This document shows, one piece after another, positions 39,450-47,937 of a stretch of 64,000 bases of DNA. Position 1 is the first letter of the stretch; every line of letters starts with the position of its first letter. The translations under genes and the position numbers were made by a program. The DNA comes from Candidatus Thiothrix putei (lineage in GTDB: Bacteria > Pseudomonadota > Gammaproteobacteria > Thiotrichales > Thiotrichaceae): NCBI GenBank assembly GCA_029972225.1, contig CP124756.1, forward strand, positions 1,222,001 through 1,286,000. Reading direction: 5' to 3'. A model generated the notes under the pieces. It was not told the origin of the DNA. It worked only from the letters and a program-made list of their open reading frames with translations, and searched no databases.

Positions 39450-40847
39450 ATGTCTGAACATTCTACGAATTCATCATCCAGTAAAAATCAAAATAGTGGT
39501 TTCTATAAACAGCACCAGAAAATTTACCCGCGTCAAACTAAAGGGGTTTTTACGACCCTGCGTAAGTTTTCGGTGTGGGGATTATTGGGGCTGTTTTATT
39601 TACTGCCGTGGTTAAAGTGGAATGATCAGCAATTGGTGCTGTTTGACCTGCCTGCGCGTAAATTTCATTTGTTTGGTATGACTTTTTGGCCGCAAGATTT
39701 TTTCTATTTGGCAGTCATTTTGATTTTGGCCGCATTATTACTGTTCTTTGTTACGGCGTTGGCGGGTAGGGTTTGGTGTGGGTATGCCTGCCCGCAAACC
39801 GTTTGGAGCGAAGTCTTCATTTGGATTGAGCAATGGGTGGAAGGCGACCGTCCGCAGCAAGTCAAACTGGATAATGCACCGTGGGATCGCGTCAAAATCG
39901 GTAAAAAAGTGATTAAACACGTACTATGGCTGTTTTTCTCACTGTGGACAGGCTTTACCTTTGTGGGTTTCTTTGTGCCCGTCGAAACCCTGTGGTTTGA
40001 GCTTAGCAGCGGTATTATCGGTGGCTGGGCATTATTCTGGGTTTTATTTTATGGCTTGGCAACTTACGGAAATGCGGGTTTTTTGCGCGAACAGATTTGC
40101 CTGTACATGTGTCCGTATGCACGTTTCCAAAGCGCGATGTTTGATAAAGACACGCTGATCATTTCGTATGATGAGGCTCGTGGAGAACCACGCGGTTCGC
40201 GCAAACGTGGGGCAGAAAAGCCTACGGATAAAGGTGATTGCGTGGATTGTACTTTGTGTGTGCAAGTTTGCCCGACGGGAATCGACATTCGTAATGGCTT
40301 GCAATACGAGTGTATCGGTTGTGCTGCCTGTATTGATGCTTGTGATAGCATCATGGATAAAATGGGTTACCCACGTGGTTTAGTACGCTATACCACCGAG
40401 CACGCTTTACAAGGTGGCAAAACGCATATCTTGCGGGGGCGCACCTTTATTTATGCAGGGTTATTGCTGGCGATTAGCAGTGCCTTGCTGTATTCGGTGA
40501 TGCAACGAGTACCGTTGGAATTGGATATTATTCGTGACCGTAATGCGCTGTTCCGAGATACGGGCGATGGCAATATCGAGAATATTTACACCCTGAAAAT
40601 CATGAATATGGATGAAAGGGAACATCAATACAGTGTGAGTATTGCCGGTATCGAGGGTATTAGGTTGCAAGGGGTGGATAATCTGCATGTCGGCTCTGGC
40701 AAAGTGGCAGAAGTACCGATTAAGGTGATAGCAAACCCTGACAATATGACAGATCGTAGTCAGGAGATTATGTTCCATATTGAGGCTAAAGATGATCCGT
40801 CAGTCGCACAAACGCAGAAAGCCCGTTTTTTAGGCCCTAACAAGTAA
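39450..40847 (+). CDS. ccoG: Cytochrome c oxidase accessory protein CcoG
   Basis: 465-residue membrane iron-sulfur protein (FixG/RdxA family) needed to deliver copper to cbb3 oxidase. The segment WCGYACPQTVWSEVF and membrane helices come first. Two ferredoxin-type 4Fe-4S motifs follow near residue 255: CVDCTLCVQVCPTG and CIGCAACIDACDS. The C-terminal third is an extracytoplasmic Ig-like domain (MNMDEREHQYSVSIAG). ATG 39450 follows AAAGGATATTGAT; an upstream in-frame ATG at 39402 lacks a good site. It is 12 nt upstream of ccoH. Confidence 0.96.
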   Translation: MSEHSTNSSSSKNQNSGFYKQHQKIYPRQTKGVFTTLRKFSVWGLLGLFYLLPWLKWNDQQLVLFDLPARKFHLFGMTFWPQDFFYLAVILILAALLLFFVTALAGRVWCGYACPQTVWSEVFIWIEQWVEGDRPQQVKLDNAPWDRVKIGKKVIKHVLWLFFSLWTGFTFVGFFVPVETLWFELSSGIIGGWALFWVLFYGLATYGNAGFLREQICLYMCPYARFQSAMFDKDTLIISYDEARGEPRGSRKRGAEKPTDKGDCVDCTLCVQVCPTGIDIRNGLQYECIGCAACIDACDSIMDKMGYPRGLVRYTTEHALQGGKTHILRGRTFIYAGLLLAISSALLYSVMQRVPLELDIIRDRNALFRDTGDGNIENIYTLKIMNMDEREHQYSVSIAGIEGIRLQGVDNLHVGSGKVAEVPIKVIANPDNMTDRSQEIMFHIEAKDDPSVAQTQKARFLGPNK

Positions 40848-40859
40848 GAGGTACGCAGC

Positions 40860-41363
40860 ATGTATGTTGATGCGAAAGACACTACGCCATGGTACAAACA
40901 GCCTTGGCCTTGGCTATTGATGGTGATGCCTGCCACGGCAGTGGTTGCGGGTTTGTATACTTACTCGTTAGCAGCCAGTGGTAGCAGTGGTTTAGTGGTG
41001 GATGATTATTACAAAGTGGGCAAGGCGATTAATCATTCGTTGGCAAAAGGCCAGCAAGCCTCCGCTTTGGGGTTGCAGGGAAATCTTGCGTTAAATGGTA
41101 CGGCGGTACGTTTGTTGTTGGATCACTCGGAGGTGCAGTCCCAACAGCCTTTGGTGTTGAAGTTGTTTCATGCCACCATCCCCGATCGTGATCAGTCAGT
41201 CACGCTGAATTATGCAGGGACGGGAATGTGGGCAGGTGAGATTCAAGCGTTAGCGGCGGGGAAATGGCATGTGCATTTGTTGCCATTAGATGAGCGTTGG
41301 CGGCTGGAGGGGGTTATGCCAACAGCAGAGGTGACAACATTGATGCTACAACCGGCTCAATAA
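40860..41363 (+). CDS. ccoH: FixH/CcoH family oxidase assembly protein
   Basis: 167-residue protein with a single N-terminal membrane helix (PWLLMVMPATAVVAGLYTYSLA, about residues 16-38). VDDYYKVGKAINHSLAK is the hallmark of FixH, and a periplasmic beta-sandwich follows. It helps assemble cbb3 oxidase after CcoG. It follows ccoG by 12 nt. The copper-pump gene ccoI and ccoS that often come next are absent; instead a hairpin and hemN follow. Confidence 0.9.
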   Translation: MYVDAKDTTPWYKQPWPWLLMVMPATAVVAGLYTYSLAASGSSGLVVDDYYKVGKAINHSLAKGQQASALGLQGNLALNGTAVRLLLDHSEVQSQQPLVLKLFHATIPDRDQSVTLNYAGTGMWAGEIQALAAGKWHVHLLPLDERWRLEGVMPTAEVTTLMLQPAQ

Positions 41364-41387
41364 ACGTAAAGGCTAGAACGAAAAAAA

Positions 41388-41405
41388 GCTCTCCCGAAGG
41401 AGAGC
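41388..41405. terminator. Hairpin with flanking A-tract after ccoH
   Basis: 7-bp stem GCTCTCC / GGAGAGC with loop CGAA. A run of seven A (41381-41387) precedes it, so it has a perfect T-tract on the minus strand; on the plus strand it lacks one. It may still end ccoGH transcription. Confidence 0.5.
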
Positions 41406-41539
41406 CTAAGTGCTTTAGGGTATGTAGAGCGTTGAAGATTACTGATTCAGAGGAGGTAACGAAACATCGACATCAGCAATCTTCGGAAATGATTACACCT
41501 GTTTTCTGTAGGGTTTACAATGCACCCGCTTTCGGTTTC

Positions 41540-41553
41540 TTGATACAGGTCAA
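41540..41553. promoter_or_regulatory. FNR/ANR box upstream of hemN
   Basis: TTGAT-ACAG-GTCAA matches the FNR consensus at 9 of 10 positions, 93 nt before the hemN start. Confidence 0.65.
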
Positions 41554-41646
41554 TTAAGTTTAATGTTTTGTTTCAAGCGCTTGTCATGGCAGGGTAGATG
41601 CAGCGATTATGTACCCGCTTGGCTTTGGGTTAAAAAAGAGGTTGGT

Positions 41647-43032
41647 ATGAGTGCAATTCAATTCGATGCAGATTTGATACGTCGTTATGACACGGCGGGG
41701 CCGCGTTATACGTCTTATCCGACAGCGGTCGCGTTTGGGCCTTTTACCGAAGACGAATACAAGGCTCATGCTTACTTGAGCAATGAAGACCCCATCCCGT
41801 TGCCCTTGTCCTTGTATTTTCATGTGCCATTTTGCGATACGGTGTGTTTTTACTGTGCTTGCAACAAGATTGTGACCAAAGATCATTCCAAAGCTGAAAC
41901 CTATCTGCAATACCTGTTCCGTGAAATTGAGATGCAAGCCAAGCTGTATGATCGTGACCGCATGGTGGAGCAACTGCATTGGGGGGGCGGTACGCCAACC
42001 TTTCTCAACCATGATGAAATGCGGGCGTTGATGGATAAAACCCGTGAGCATTTTTCCTTGCACATCACCGATGAGGGGGATTATTCCATTGAGATTGACC
42101 CGCGTTCGGTGACGGCTGAGACCATTGGCCTGTTACGTGAGATTGGTTTCAATCGCTTCAGCCTCGGTGTGCAGGATGTGGATGAGCGTGTGCAAGTTGC
42201 CGTTAACCGCATTCAGCCCATTGCGCAAACCTTGGCAATTATTGATGCCTGTCGCGCTTATGGTGCAAAATCTATCAGCGTGGATTTGATTTACGGTTTA
42301 CCGTTTCAAACCGTTGAAAGTTTCCGCCAAACACTGGATACCATCATTGAAATGTCACCGGATCGCATTTCAGTGTTTAACTATGCACACATGCCAAACT
42401 TGTTTAAACCGCAGCGGCGCATCAATGAGGCGGATTTGCCATCCCCTGAAACCAAATTGCAAATCATGCAGTTGGCGGTGGAGCATTTAACCGCAGCAGG
42501 TTACGAATACATTGGAATGGATCATTTCGCCAAACCCGATGATGAATTAGCAATTGCCCAGCGCCAGGGAACGTTACACCGTAATTTCCAGGGCTATACC
42601 ACCCACGCTGATTGTGATTTGGTGGCAATGGGCGTGAGTTCCATTAGCAGTGTGGCGGAATGTTATAGCCAGAATGCGAAGACCTTAGAAGAGTACTACG
42701 CTGCCATTGATGCAGGGCATTTGCCCGTGATCAAGGGCTTGACGCTGGACGATGATGATGTGTTGCGTCGTTATATTATCCAGCAATTGGCCTGCCACTT
42801 TACGCTGAATTTTACTCAAGTTGAACGGCTTTTTAATCTGGTGTTTGCAACGTATTTCAGCCGTGAACTGGAGTTATTGCAGCCAATGGTGAGCGACCAA
42901 TTGTTGCAATTTACGGATACCGGTTTAGATGTTACACCGCGTGGGCGCTTTCTCATCCGCAATATTTGTATGGTGTTTGATGTCAGCTTGCGCAAACAAA
43001 GTGTGCAACAACGTTTCTCACGGGTGATTTAA
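41647..43032 (+). CDS. hemN: Oxygen-independent coproporphyrinogen III dehydrogenase
   Basis: 461-residue radical SAM enzyme that decarboxylates coproporphyrinogen III without oxygen, for haem synthesis under low oxygen. The cluster motif CDTVCFYCACNK (C-x3-C-x2-C, about residue 62) is followed by LHWGGGTPTFL and RFSLGVQDVDERVQ. The N-terminus FDADLIRRYDTAGPRYTSYPT is that of HemN proper rather than HemW. ATG 41647 follows AAGAGG; the in-frame ATG at 41563 would start inside the promoter. An FNR-like box lies upstream, and fnr is the convergent neighbour. Confidence 0.97.
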   Translation: MSAIQFDADLIRRYDTAGPRYTSYPTAVAFGPFTEDEYKAHAYLSNEDPIPLPLSLYFHVPFCDTVCFYCACNKIVTKDHSKAETYLQYLFREIEMQAKLYDRDRMVEQLHWGGGTPTFLNHDEMRALMDKTREHFSLHITDEGDYSIEIDPRSVTAETIGLLREIGFNRFSLGVQDVDERVQVAVNRIQPIAQTLAIIDACRAYGAKSISVDLIYGLPFQTVESFRQTLDTIIEMSPDRISVFNYAHMPNLFKPQRRINEADLPSPETKLQIMQLAVEHLTAAGYEYIGMDHFAKPDDELAIAQRQGTLHRNFQGYTTHADCDLVAMGVSSISSVAECYSQNAKTLEEYYAAIDAGHLPVIKGLTLDDDDVLRRYIIQQLACHFTLNFTQVERLFNLVFATYFSRELELLQPMVSDQLLQFTDTGLDVTPRGRFLIRNICMVFDVSLRKQSVQQRFSRVI

Positions 43033-43039
43033 GCGTCGC

Positions 43040-43792
43040 TTACAGTGCATCACCTGCGGGGCGGCAGGTGTGATGTGCCAACTGTTTGAGGCGGCTCATG
43101 TCTTCGATTTTGACTAAGCGATGTTGCACTGCGATGATTTTTTCTTCCTGTAAGCGTGAAAACATGCGGCTCAGCGTTTCCACTGCCATACCAAGGTAGT
43201 TGGCAAGATCGTGACGCGCCATCGGCAGGTTGAATTCATTGCTGGAAAAACCGCGATCTTTATTGCGTTCCGACAAGCTGGACAGAAACGTAGCAAGGCG
43301 TTCTTCGGTACGCATTTGCCCCAGTGTCAGCAGCAACATCTGTTCACGTTCCAGTTCTGAGCCAATTTGGCGCATCATTTGCCCGCGCATAATGGGTAAT
43401 TTGCCGCACAGCTCTTGGAAATTATCCATGCTAAGCTCGCAGACGAGGGTGTCGTCTAAGGCTTGCGCATCACAGGTGTGGCGGTCGCGGGCAAAGGCAT
43501 CAAACCCTAGCAAGTCACCGGGTAGGTAAAAACCTAGAATCTGTTCCTCGCCATCAGGCGTTGATAATGACGTTTTGATCGCACCTGCTTTGACGGCATA
43601 GATAGATTGTTGTTGGTCATCGCGGTGGAACAAGTAGTCTTTTTTCTTAATTTTGACCGTTTTATTAATGGCATTTTCCAATAACTCCAACTCATCACGA
43701 TTAAGGCCACGTGGCAAGCAGAGTTCACTTAGGCTGCAATTATGGCAAGAAACGGCTGATTTTTTGGCGCTGTGTAAAGCAATTGTCTTCAT
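43040..43792 (-). CDS. fnr: FNR-type oxygen-sensing transcription regulator
   Basis: 250-residue Crp/Fnr-family activator. Cys16, Cys19 and Cys25 (CHNCSLSELC) and Cys118 (TLVCELS) have exactly the spacing of the E. coli FNR 4Fe-4S ligands (20/23/29/122). The cAMP-like fold contains FYLPGDLLGFDA. The helix-turn-helix ends with VETLSRMFSRL, the E-x2-S-R recognition motif that reads TTGAT. It ends 7 nt from hemN, convergent. A perfect FNR box lies 86 nt upstream, so autoregulation is likely. Confidence 0.96.
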   Translation of the reverse strand: MKTIALHSAKKSAVSCHNCSLSELCLPRGLNRDELELLENAINKTVKIKKKDYLFHRDDQQQSIYAVKAGAIKTSLSTPDGEEQILGFYLPGDLLGFDAFARDRHTCDAQALDDTLVCELSMDNFQELCGKLPIMRGQMMRQIGSELEREQMLLLTLGQMRTEERLATFLSSLSERNKDRGFSSNEFNLPMARHDLANYLGMAVETLSRMFSRLQEEKIIAVQHRLVKIEDMSRLKQLAHHTCRPAGDAL

Positions 43793-43877
43793 GCGTCATC
43801 CCAAGCTGTGATGATATTTAAGGATTGTCAGGTTTTTGTGTGATGGGGCTCTCAATTCCATCTAACCTCATGTTTTT

Positions 43878-43891
43878 TTGATGTAAATCAA
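43878..43891. promoter_or_regulatory. Perfect FNR/ANR box between fnr and a small membrane gene
   Basis: TTGAT-GTAA-ATCAA matches the FNR consensus at all 10 positions. It lies between two divergent genes, 86 nt from the fnr start and 74 nt from the ATG at 43966, and could serve either. Confidence 0.8.
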
Positions 43892-43965
43892 AACAATGCG
43901 AGCGTATTCACCTAAACTTCGGATTGTACACGTTTATTACCATTAGTGTAGGAGAATAGGTTGCC

Positions 43966-44082
43966 ATGATTGAGCTATTGTTTGGAAGCTGGATGGGTGT
44001 GCTAACCATTATCGTGATTCTATTCATGTTGGTGATGATGGGCTACTTGGGTTGGGTGTTCATCAAAAAGTCGGGTGAATAA
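43966..44082 (+). CDS. 38-residue single-pass membrane protein (DUF3149-like)
   Basis: Small protein starting MIELLFGSWMGVLTIIVILF and ending YLGWVFIKKSGE: a short amphipathic start, one membrane helix (about residues 11-32) and a basic tail. The pattern LFG...G.L......FML resembles the DUF3149 family of tiny membrane proteins of unknown role. A ribosome binding site (GGAGAA at 43951-43956) precedes the ATG. A perfect FNR box sits 74 nt upstream, with TAAACT near 43913 as a possible -10 for a start near 43926. By promoter and neighbours it probably serves microaerobic life, perhaps the cbb3 oxidase, but no function is shown. Confidence 0.7.
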   Translation: MIELLFGSWMGVLTIIVILFMLVMMGYLGWVFIKKSGE

Positions 44083-44161
44083 GTTGTTGTAACAGGAACG
44101 CATTCCACTGTGGCACAATGCTAGCTACTATGCATCTATAGCAGTTAAACGGGACATTTCA

Positions 44162-44944
44162 GTGGAAGAGCGACAACTAAACGTAAAATCCTCGCCCAGT
44201 AGGGGCATTTATTTACTGCCCAATTTGTTGACCACCGGCGCTATGTTCGGTGGTTTTTATGCCGTAGTGGCTGCGATGCAGGGCAAGTTTGAAGCAGCAG
44301 CGGTGGCGGTTTTTATTGCCATGATTTTGGATGGGTTGGATGGGCGGGTTGCCCGCATGACCAATACCCAAACCGAATTCGGAGCGCAATATGACAGTTT
44401 GGCTGATCTGATTTCTTTTGGCGTTGCACCGGGTTTAGTTATGTATCAGTGGGCGCTGGTGCATTTACAGGCTTCGGGCACAGCATGGGGAAAGGCTGGT
44501 TGGTTAGCTGCTTTTGTTTACGTGGCGTGTGCAGCGCTACGTTTGGCTCGGTTCAATACACAAATTGGTAAGGTCGATAAGCGCTTTTTCGTGGGGTTGC
44601 CGAGTCCAGCCGCAGCAGCAGTTATGGTGGGGATGGTTTGGGTATTCCATGATCTGGACGTGACGGGGCGTAACTTACAGATTCCTGCCTTATTGTTGAC
44701 GTTATCCGTCGGCTTGTTGATGGTTAGCAATATCAGTTTTTACAGCTTTAAAGATTTTGACCTGCGTAATCGCGTGCCGTTTGTGGTGGTACTGGCGGTC
44801 GTGCTGGTATTTGCGTTGACGACGATTGATCCGCCTAAAGTATTGTTTGGGGTATTTTTATTGTATGCCCTGTCAGGGCCGTTACTGTGGGGGGGGCGGC
44901 GGTGGCGTAAGTTCCAGCGGCGTAAAAAGGGTGTTGATGCTTGA
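44162..44944 (+). CDS. pssA: CDP-diacylglycerol--serine O-phosphatidyltransferase
   Basis: 260-residue membrane enzyme making phosphatidylserine. The CDP-alcohol phosphotransferase signature D-G-x2-A-R-x8-G-x3-D-x3-D is visible in LDGLDGRVARMTNTQTEFG and YDSLADLISFG (about residues 60-90). About six further membrane helices follow. This is the Bacillus-type integral membrane form. The start is GTG at 44162, with only a weak GGGA upstream. The stop is followed after 116 nt by leuA, a pairing often seen in gammaproteobacteria (ilvC-psd-pssA-leuA). Confidence 0.93.
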   Translation: MEERQLNVKSSPSRGIYLLPNLLTTGAMFGGFYAVVAAMQGKFEAAAVAVFIAMILDGLDGRVARMTNTQTEFGAQYDSLADLISFGVAPGLVMYQWALVHLQASGTAWGKAGWLAAFVYVACAALRLARFNTQIGKVDKRFFVGLPSPAAAAVMVGMVWVFHDLDVTGRNLQIPALLLTLSVGLLMVSNISFYSFKDFDLRNRVPFVVVLAVVLVFALTTIDPPKVLFGVFLLYALSGPLLWGGRRWRKFQRRKKGVDA

Positions 44945-45060
44945 AGTGGAGTAAATTCTTACGCCCTGCGGGGCAACACGCGCTATTATTACATCCACTT
45001 TCAGATTGATACTTCGGTTGCTCAATAAACCAGTGCGCAGCCGTGTTTAGGAGCAGGAAC

Positions 45061-46611
45061 ATGTCTAAAGACCGTTTGATTATTTTTGATACCACATTGC
45101 GCGATGGTGAGCAAAGTCCAGGCGCATCCATGACGCAAGAAGAGAAAATCCGCATTGCCTTGATGCTGGAAAAAATGCGCGTGGATGTTATCGAAGGCGG
45201 TTTTCCGATTGCCAGCCCCGGCGATTTTGAGTCAGTGAAAGCGATTGCCAGCCTTGTTAAGGACAGCACCATTTGCGGCCTTGCGCGTGCCTTGGAAAAA
45301 GATATTGACCGTGCCGCCGAAGCCATTAAGCCTGCCAATTCCGGGCGTATTCATACGTTTATTGCGACCTCACCGATCCACATGCAGAACAAACTGCGCA
45401 TGACGCCGGATCAAGTCGTTGAGCAAGCCGTGTTTGCGGTGAAACGGGCGCGGAATTACACCGATGATGTCGAGTTTTCGTGCGAAGATGCGGGGCGTTC
45501 TGAATTCGATTTTCTGTGCCGGGTGATCGAAGCCGCGATTACAGCGGGGGCGCGTACCATCAACATTCCCGACACGGTTGGCTACCAGATTCCGGCTGTG
45601 TTTGGTGATATGGTCGGGCGCTTGATTGCACATATTCCCAATGCTGATAAAGCCGTTTTCTCGGTACACTGCCACAATGACCTTGGCTTGGCGGTCGGTA
45701 ATTCTTTGGCTGCGGTGATGCAAGGCGCACGTCAGGTGGAGTGTACTATCAACGGTTTGGGTGAACGCGCCGGTAATGCTTCGTTGGAAGAAGTGGTGAT
45801 GGCGATTCGCGTGCGCCCCGACGTATTCCCGGTCGAAACCTGTATTGATGCGACCCACATCGTGCCAACGTCACGTCTGGTGTCTAGCGTTACCGGCTTC
45901 CCGGTACAGCCAAACAAGGCCATCGTCGGCGCGAATGCGTTTGCCCACGAGTCTGGCATCCATCAGGATGGCGTCTTGAAGCACCGCGAAACCTACGAAA
46001 TCATGCGAGCGCAGGATGTGGGCTGGAGCGACAATAAAATCGTGCTGGGCAAGCATTCCGGGCGCAATGCGTTCAAGACCCGTTTGCAAGAACTCAACAT
46101 CGAATTGACGTCTGAAGAAGAACTCAATGCTGCATTTTCGCGCTTTAAAGATTTGGCAGATCGCAAACACGACATCTTCGACGAAGACTTGATGGTGTTG
46201 ATGATGGATGCGCGTTCTGCGCAAGAAGATGTCGCGTATGAGTTGCTGGCGTTGAATGTTTGTTCCACCACCGGCAAAGCCCCGGATGCAAAAGTGGCCC
46301 TGAAAGCCCATGGTAAGGAACAAACCGCCAGGGCTATTGGCGGTGGGCCGGTCGATGCGGTGTACAAAGCCATCGAAAGCATTGTCGGTGAAACCGCGAC
46401 ACTGGCATTGTATTCCGTCAATAACATTACCAGTGGTACGGATGCGCAAGGCGAGGTTACGGTACGTCTGGATAAAGACGGGCGTATTATCCACGGGCAT
46501 GGTGCGGATACTGACATCGTGATCGCTTCCGCTAAAGCCTATGTGGATGCGTGGAACAAACTGGCCAGCCAGGCACTGCGCGAACACCCGCAGCACCATC
46601 AGGGAGTGTAA
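45061..46611 (+). CDS. leuA: 2-isopropylmalate synthase
   Basis: 516-residue first enzyme of leucine synthesis, condensing acetyl-CoA with 2-ketoisovalerate. The TIM-barrel catalytic region has [17 protein letters not shown] and the metal/active-site motif [38 protein letters not shown] joins the regulatory domain. The C-terminal leucine-binding domain (from about residue 395) is present, so feedback control is expected. ATG 45061 follows AGGAGCAGGAAC; the upstream ATG at 45043 is not supported. It is 6 nt from the next gene. Confidence 0.97.
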   Translation: MSKDRLIIFDTTLRDGEQSPGASMTQEEKIRIALMLEKMRVDVIEGGFPIASPGDFESVKAIASLVKDSTICGLARALEKDIDRAAEAIKPANSGRIHTFIATSPIHMQNKLRMTPDQVVEQAVFAVKRARNYTDDVEFSCEDAGRSEFDFLCRVIEAAITAGARTINIPDTVGYQIPAVFGDMVGRLIAHIPNADKAVFSVHCHNDLGLAVGNSLAAVMQGARQVECTINGLGERAGNASLEEVVMAIRVRPDVFPVETCIDATHIVPTSRLVSSVTGFPVQPNKAIVGANAFAHESGIHQDGVLKHRETYEIMRAQDVGWSDNKIVLGKHSGRNAFKTRLQELNIELTSEEELNAAFSRFKDLADRKHDIFDEDLMVLMMDARSAQEDVAYELLALNVCSTTGKAPDAKVALKAHGKEQTARAIGGGPVDAVYKAIESIVGETATLALYSVNNITSGTDAQGEVTVRLDKDGRIIHGHGADTDIVIASAKAYVDAWNKLASQALREHPQHHQGV

Positions 46612-46617
46612 ACACGG

Positions 46618-47364
46618 GTGGATTTGCAGGTACGCAAGCGCTACATGCAGGCAATGGGAATTCCGGTGTGGATGCCGAAAGCAAGTGTAGAGGAAGAAAT
46701 CCCCCCCGCCCCCCCTTTTTCAAAGGGGGGAGTAGAGATGCTCCTTCCCGTTGTTCCAAGTTCTCCGCTTCCTGTCGCATCCGATTTCTCCACCCTCTCA
46801 TGGCAAGACCTCCGCACAGCGGTGCAAGCTTGCACCCGTTGTGCCATCAGTAAAACCCGCACCCAAACGGTGTTTGGCACAGGTAATCAACAAGCTGCGT
46901 GGATGGTTATCGGCGAAGCGCCCGGTGCGGAGGAGGATCGTCAGGGCGAACCCTTTGTGGGGAAGGCGGGTCAGTTGCTCAATAATATGTTGTTAGCGAT
47001 TGGAATGCCGCGAGAAACCGTTTACATCGCTAATGTCCTCAAATGCCGACCGCCTAATAATCGTGACCCGCAAGTCGATGAAGCTGCGAATTGCCGGGGT
47101 TATTTGGAACGGCAAATTGCGTTGGTCAATCCCACGCTGATTTTGGTAGTGGGGCGTATTGCTGCACAAAACCTGTTACAAACCACTGCGCCATTAGCAC
47201 GCTTGCGTGGGCAAGAACACCGTGCTCCCGTTAGTGGTACGCCTGTAGTGGTCACTTATCACCCAGCTTACTTGCTACGCCAACCGTCTGATAAGCGTAA
47301 AGCATGGCAGGATTTATTGTTTGCCCGTGAGGTGTTTGCCCGCCATGCCCAGTCACCACACTGA
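46618..47364 (+). CDS. Family 4 uracil-DNA glycosylase
   Basis: 248-residue DNA repair glycosylase of the iron-sulfur family 4/5 group. The cluster Cys in QACTRCAISKTRTQTVFG is followed by the uracil-pocket motif GEAPGAEEDRQGEPFVGKAG. YIANVLKCRPPNNRDP and the second motif VVVTYHPAYLLR follow. The N-terminal linker between residues about 26 and 40 (EEEIPPAPPFSKGG) is coded by an inserted palindromic repeat. The GTG start is 6 nt after leuA. Its 3' end overlaps rimI by 20 nt. Confidence 0.93.
   Translation: MDLQVRKRYMQAMGIPVWMPKASVEEEIPPAPPFSKGGVEMLLPVVPSSPLPVASDFSTLSWQDLRTAVQACTRCAISKTRTQTVFGTGNQQAAWMVIGEAPGAEEDRQGEPFVGKAGQLLNNMLLAIGMPRETVYIANVLKCRPPNNRDPQVDEAANCRGYLERQIALVNPTLILVVGRIAAQNLLQTTAPLARLRGQEHRAPVSGTPVVVTYHPAYLLRQPSDKRKAWQDLLFAREVFARHAQSPH
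46710..46730. repeat. Palindromic repeat inside the glycosylase gene
   Basis: 9-bp stem CCCCCCTTT / AAAGGGGGG, loop TTC, preceded by CCCCCCCG. It is read in frame as PPAPPFSKGG, a peptide typical of repeats carried inside bacterial proteins. Confidence 0.75.
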
Positions 47365-47815
47365 GACTGATTTTTTACCGCTGCGCCCGATGACACTGGA
47401 TGATTTAGGGAGAGTGATGACGCTGGAAAATCGTGCTTATCCCTTTCCTTGGACACCAGCGATTTTCAGCGATTGCCTTAAACACGGCTATTCTGGCTGG
47501 ATTTATGAACAGGATAGTGAGTTGTTAGGCTACGCGATGCTGATGTTTGTGTTGGATGAAATGCACTTGTTAAATATTTGCATTGCGCCTGAATTACAGG
47601 GTCAAGGTTTCGGTAGTCGCTTGTTGAAAACGCTGGAACGTGTTGCGCGGGCGGCTAACGCAGAAACCTGTTTTTTGGAAGTGCGCCAGTCGAATTTTTC
47701 CGCGATCCGCTTGTATGTGAACGCAGGGTTTAATGAGGTCGGGGTGCGCAAAGGGTATTACCCAACCGAATTTGGGCGCGAAGATGCGTTGGTAATGGCA
47801 AAAACCCTGTTCTAG
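47345..47815 (+). CDS. rimI: Ribosomal-protein-S18-alanine N-acetyltransferase
   Basis: 156-residue GNAT acetyltransferase that acetylates the N-terminus of ribosomal protein S18. The acetyl-CoA motif A is IAPELQGQGFGSRLLKTLE, followed by FLEVRQSNFSAIRLYVNAGFNEVG, the RimI signature, and RKGYYPTEFGREDALVMAK. ATG 47345 lies within the end of the glycosylase gene; a later in-frame ATG near 47390 is possible. No other gene follows closely. Confidence 0.92.
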   Translation: MPSHHTETDFLPLRPMTLDDLGRVMTLENRAYPFPWTPAIFSDCLKHGYSGWIYEQDSELLGYAMLMFVLDEMHLLNICIAPELQGQGFGSRLLKTLERVARAANAETCFLEVRQSNFSAIRLYVNAGFNEVGVRKGYYPTEFGREDALVMAKTLF

Positions 47816-47937
47816 GGTGTTGTAAAAAAGTGGCGGATAGGGTAGGTATTGCCGCCTTGTAGTAGTATTATTGCCACTTTTATGGCAGGAGCTTAAACAA
47901 AAGTGTGGGTAAAACGGAATTTTCAGGGTCAGTGGCA

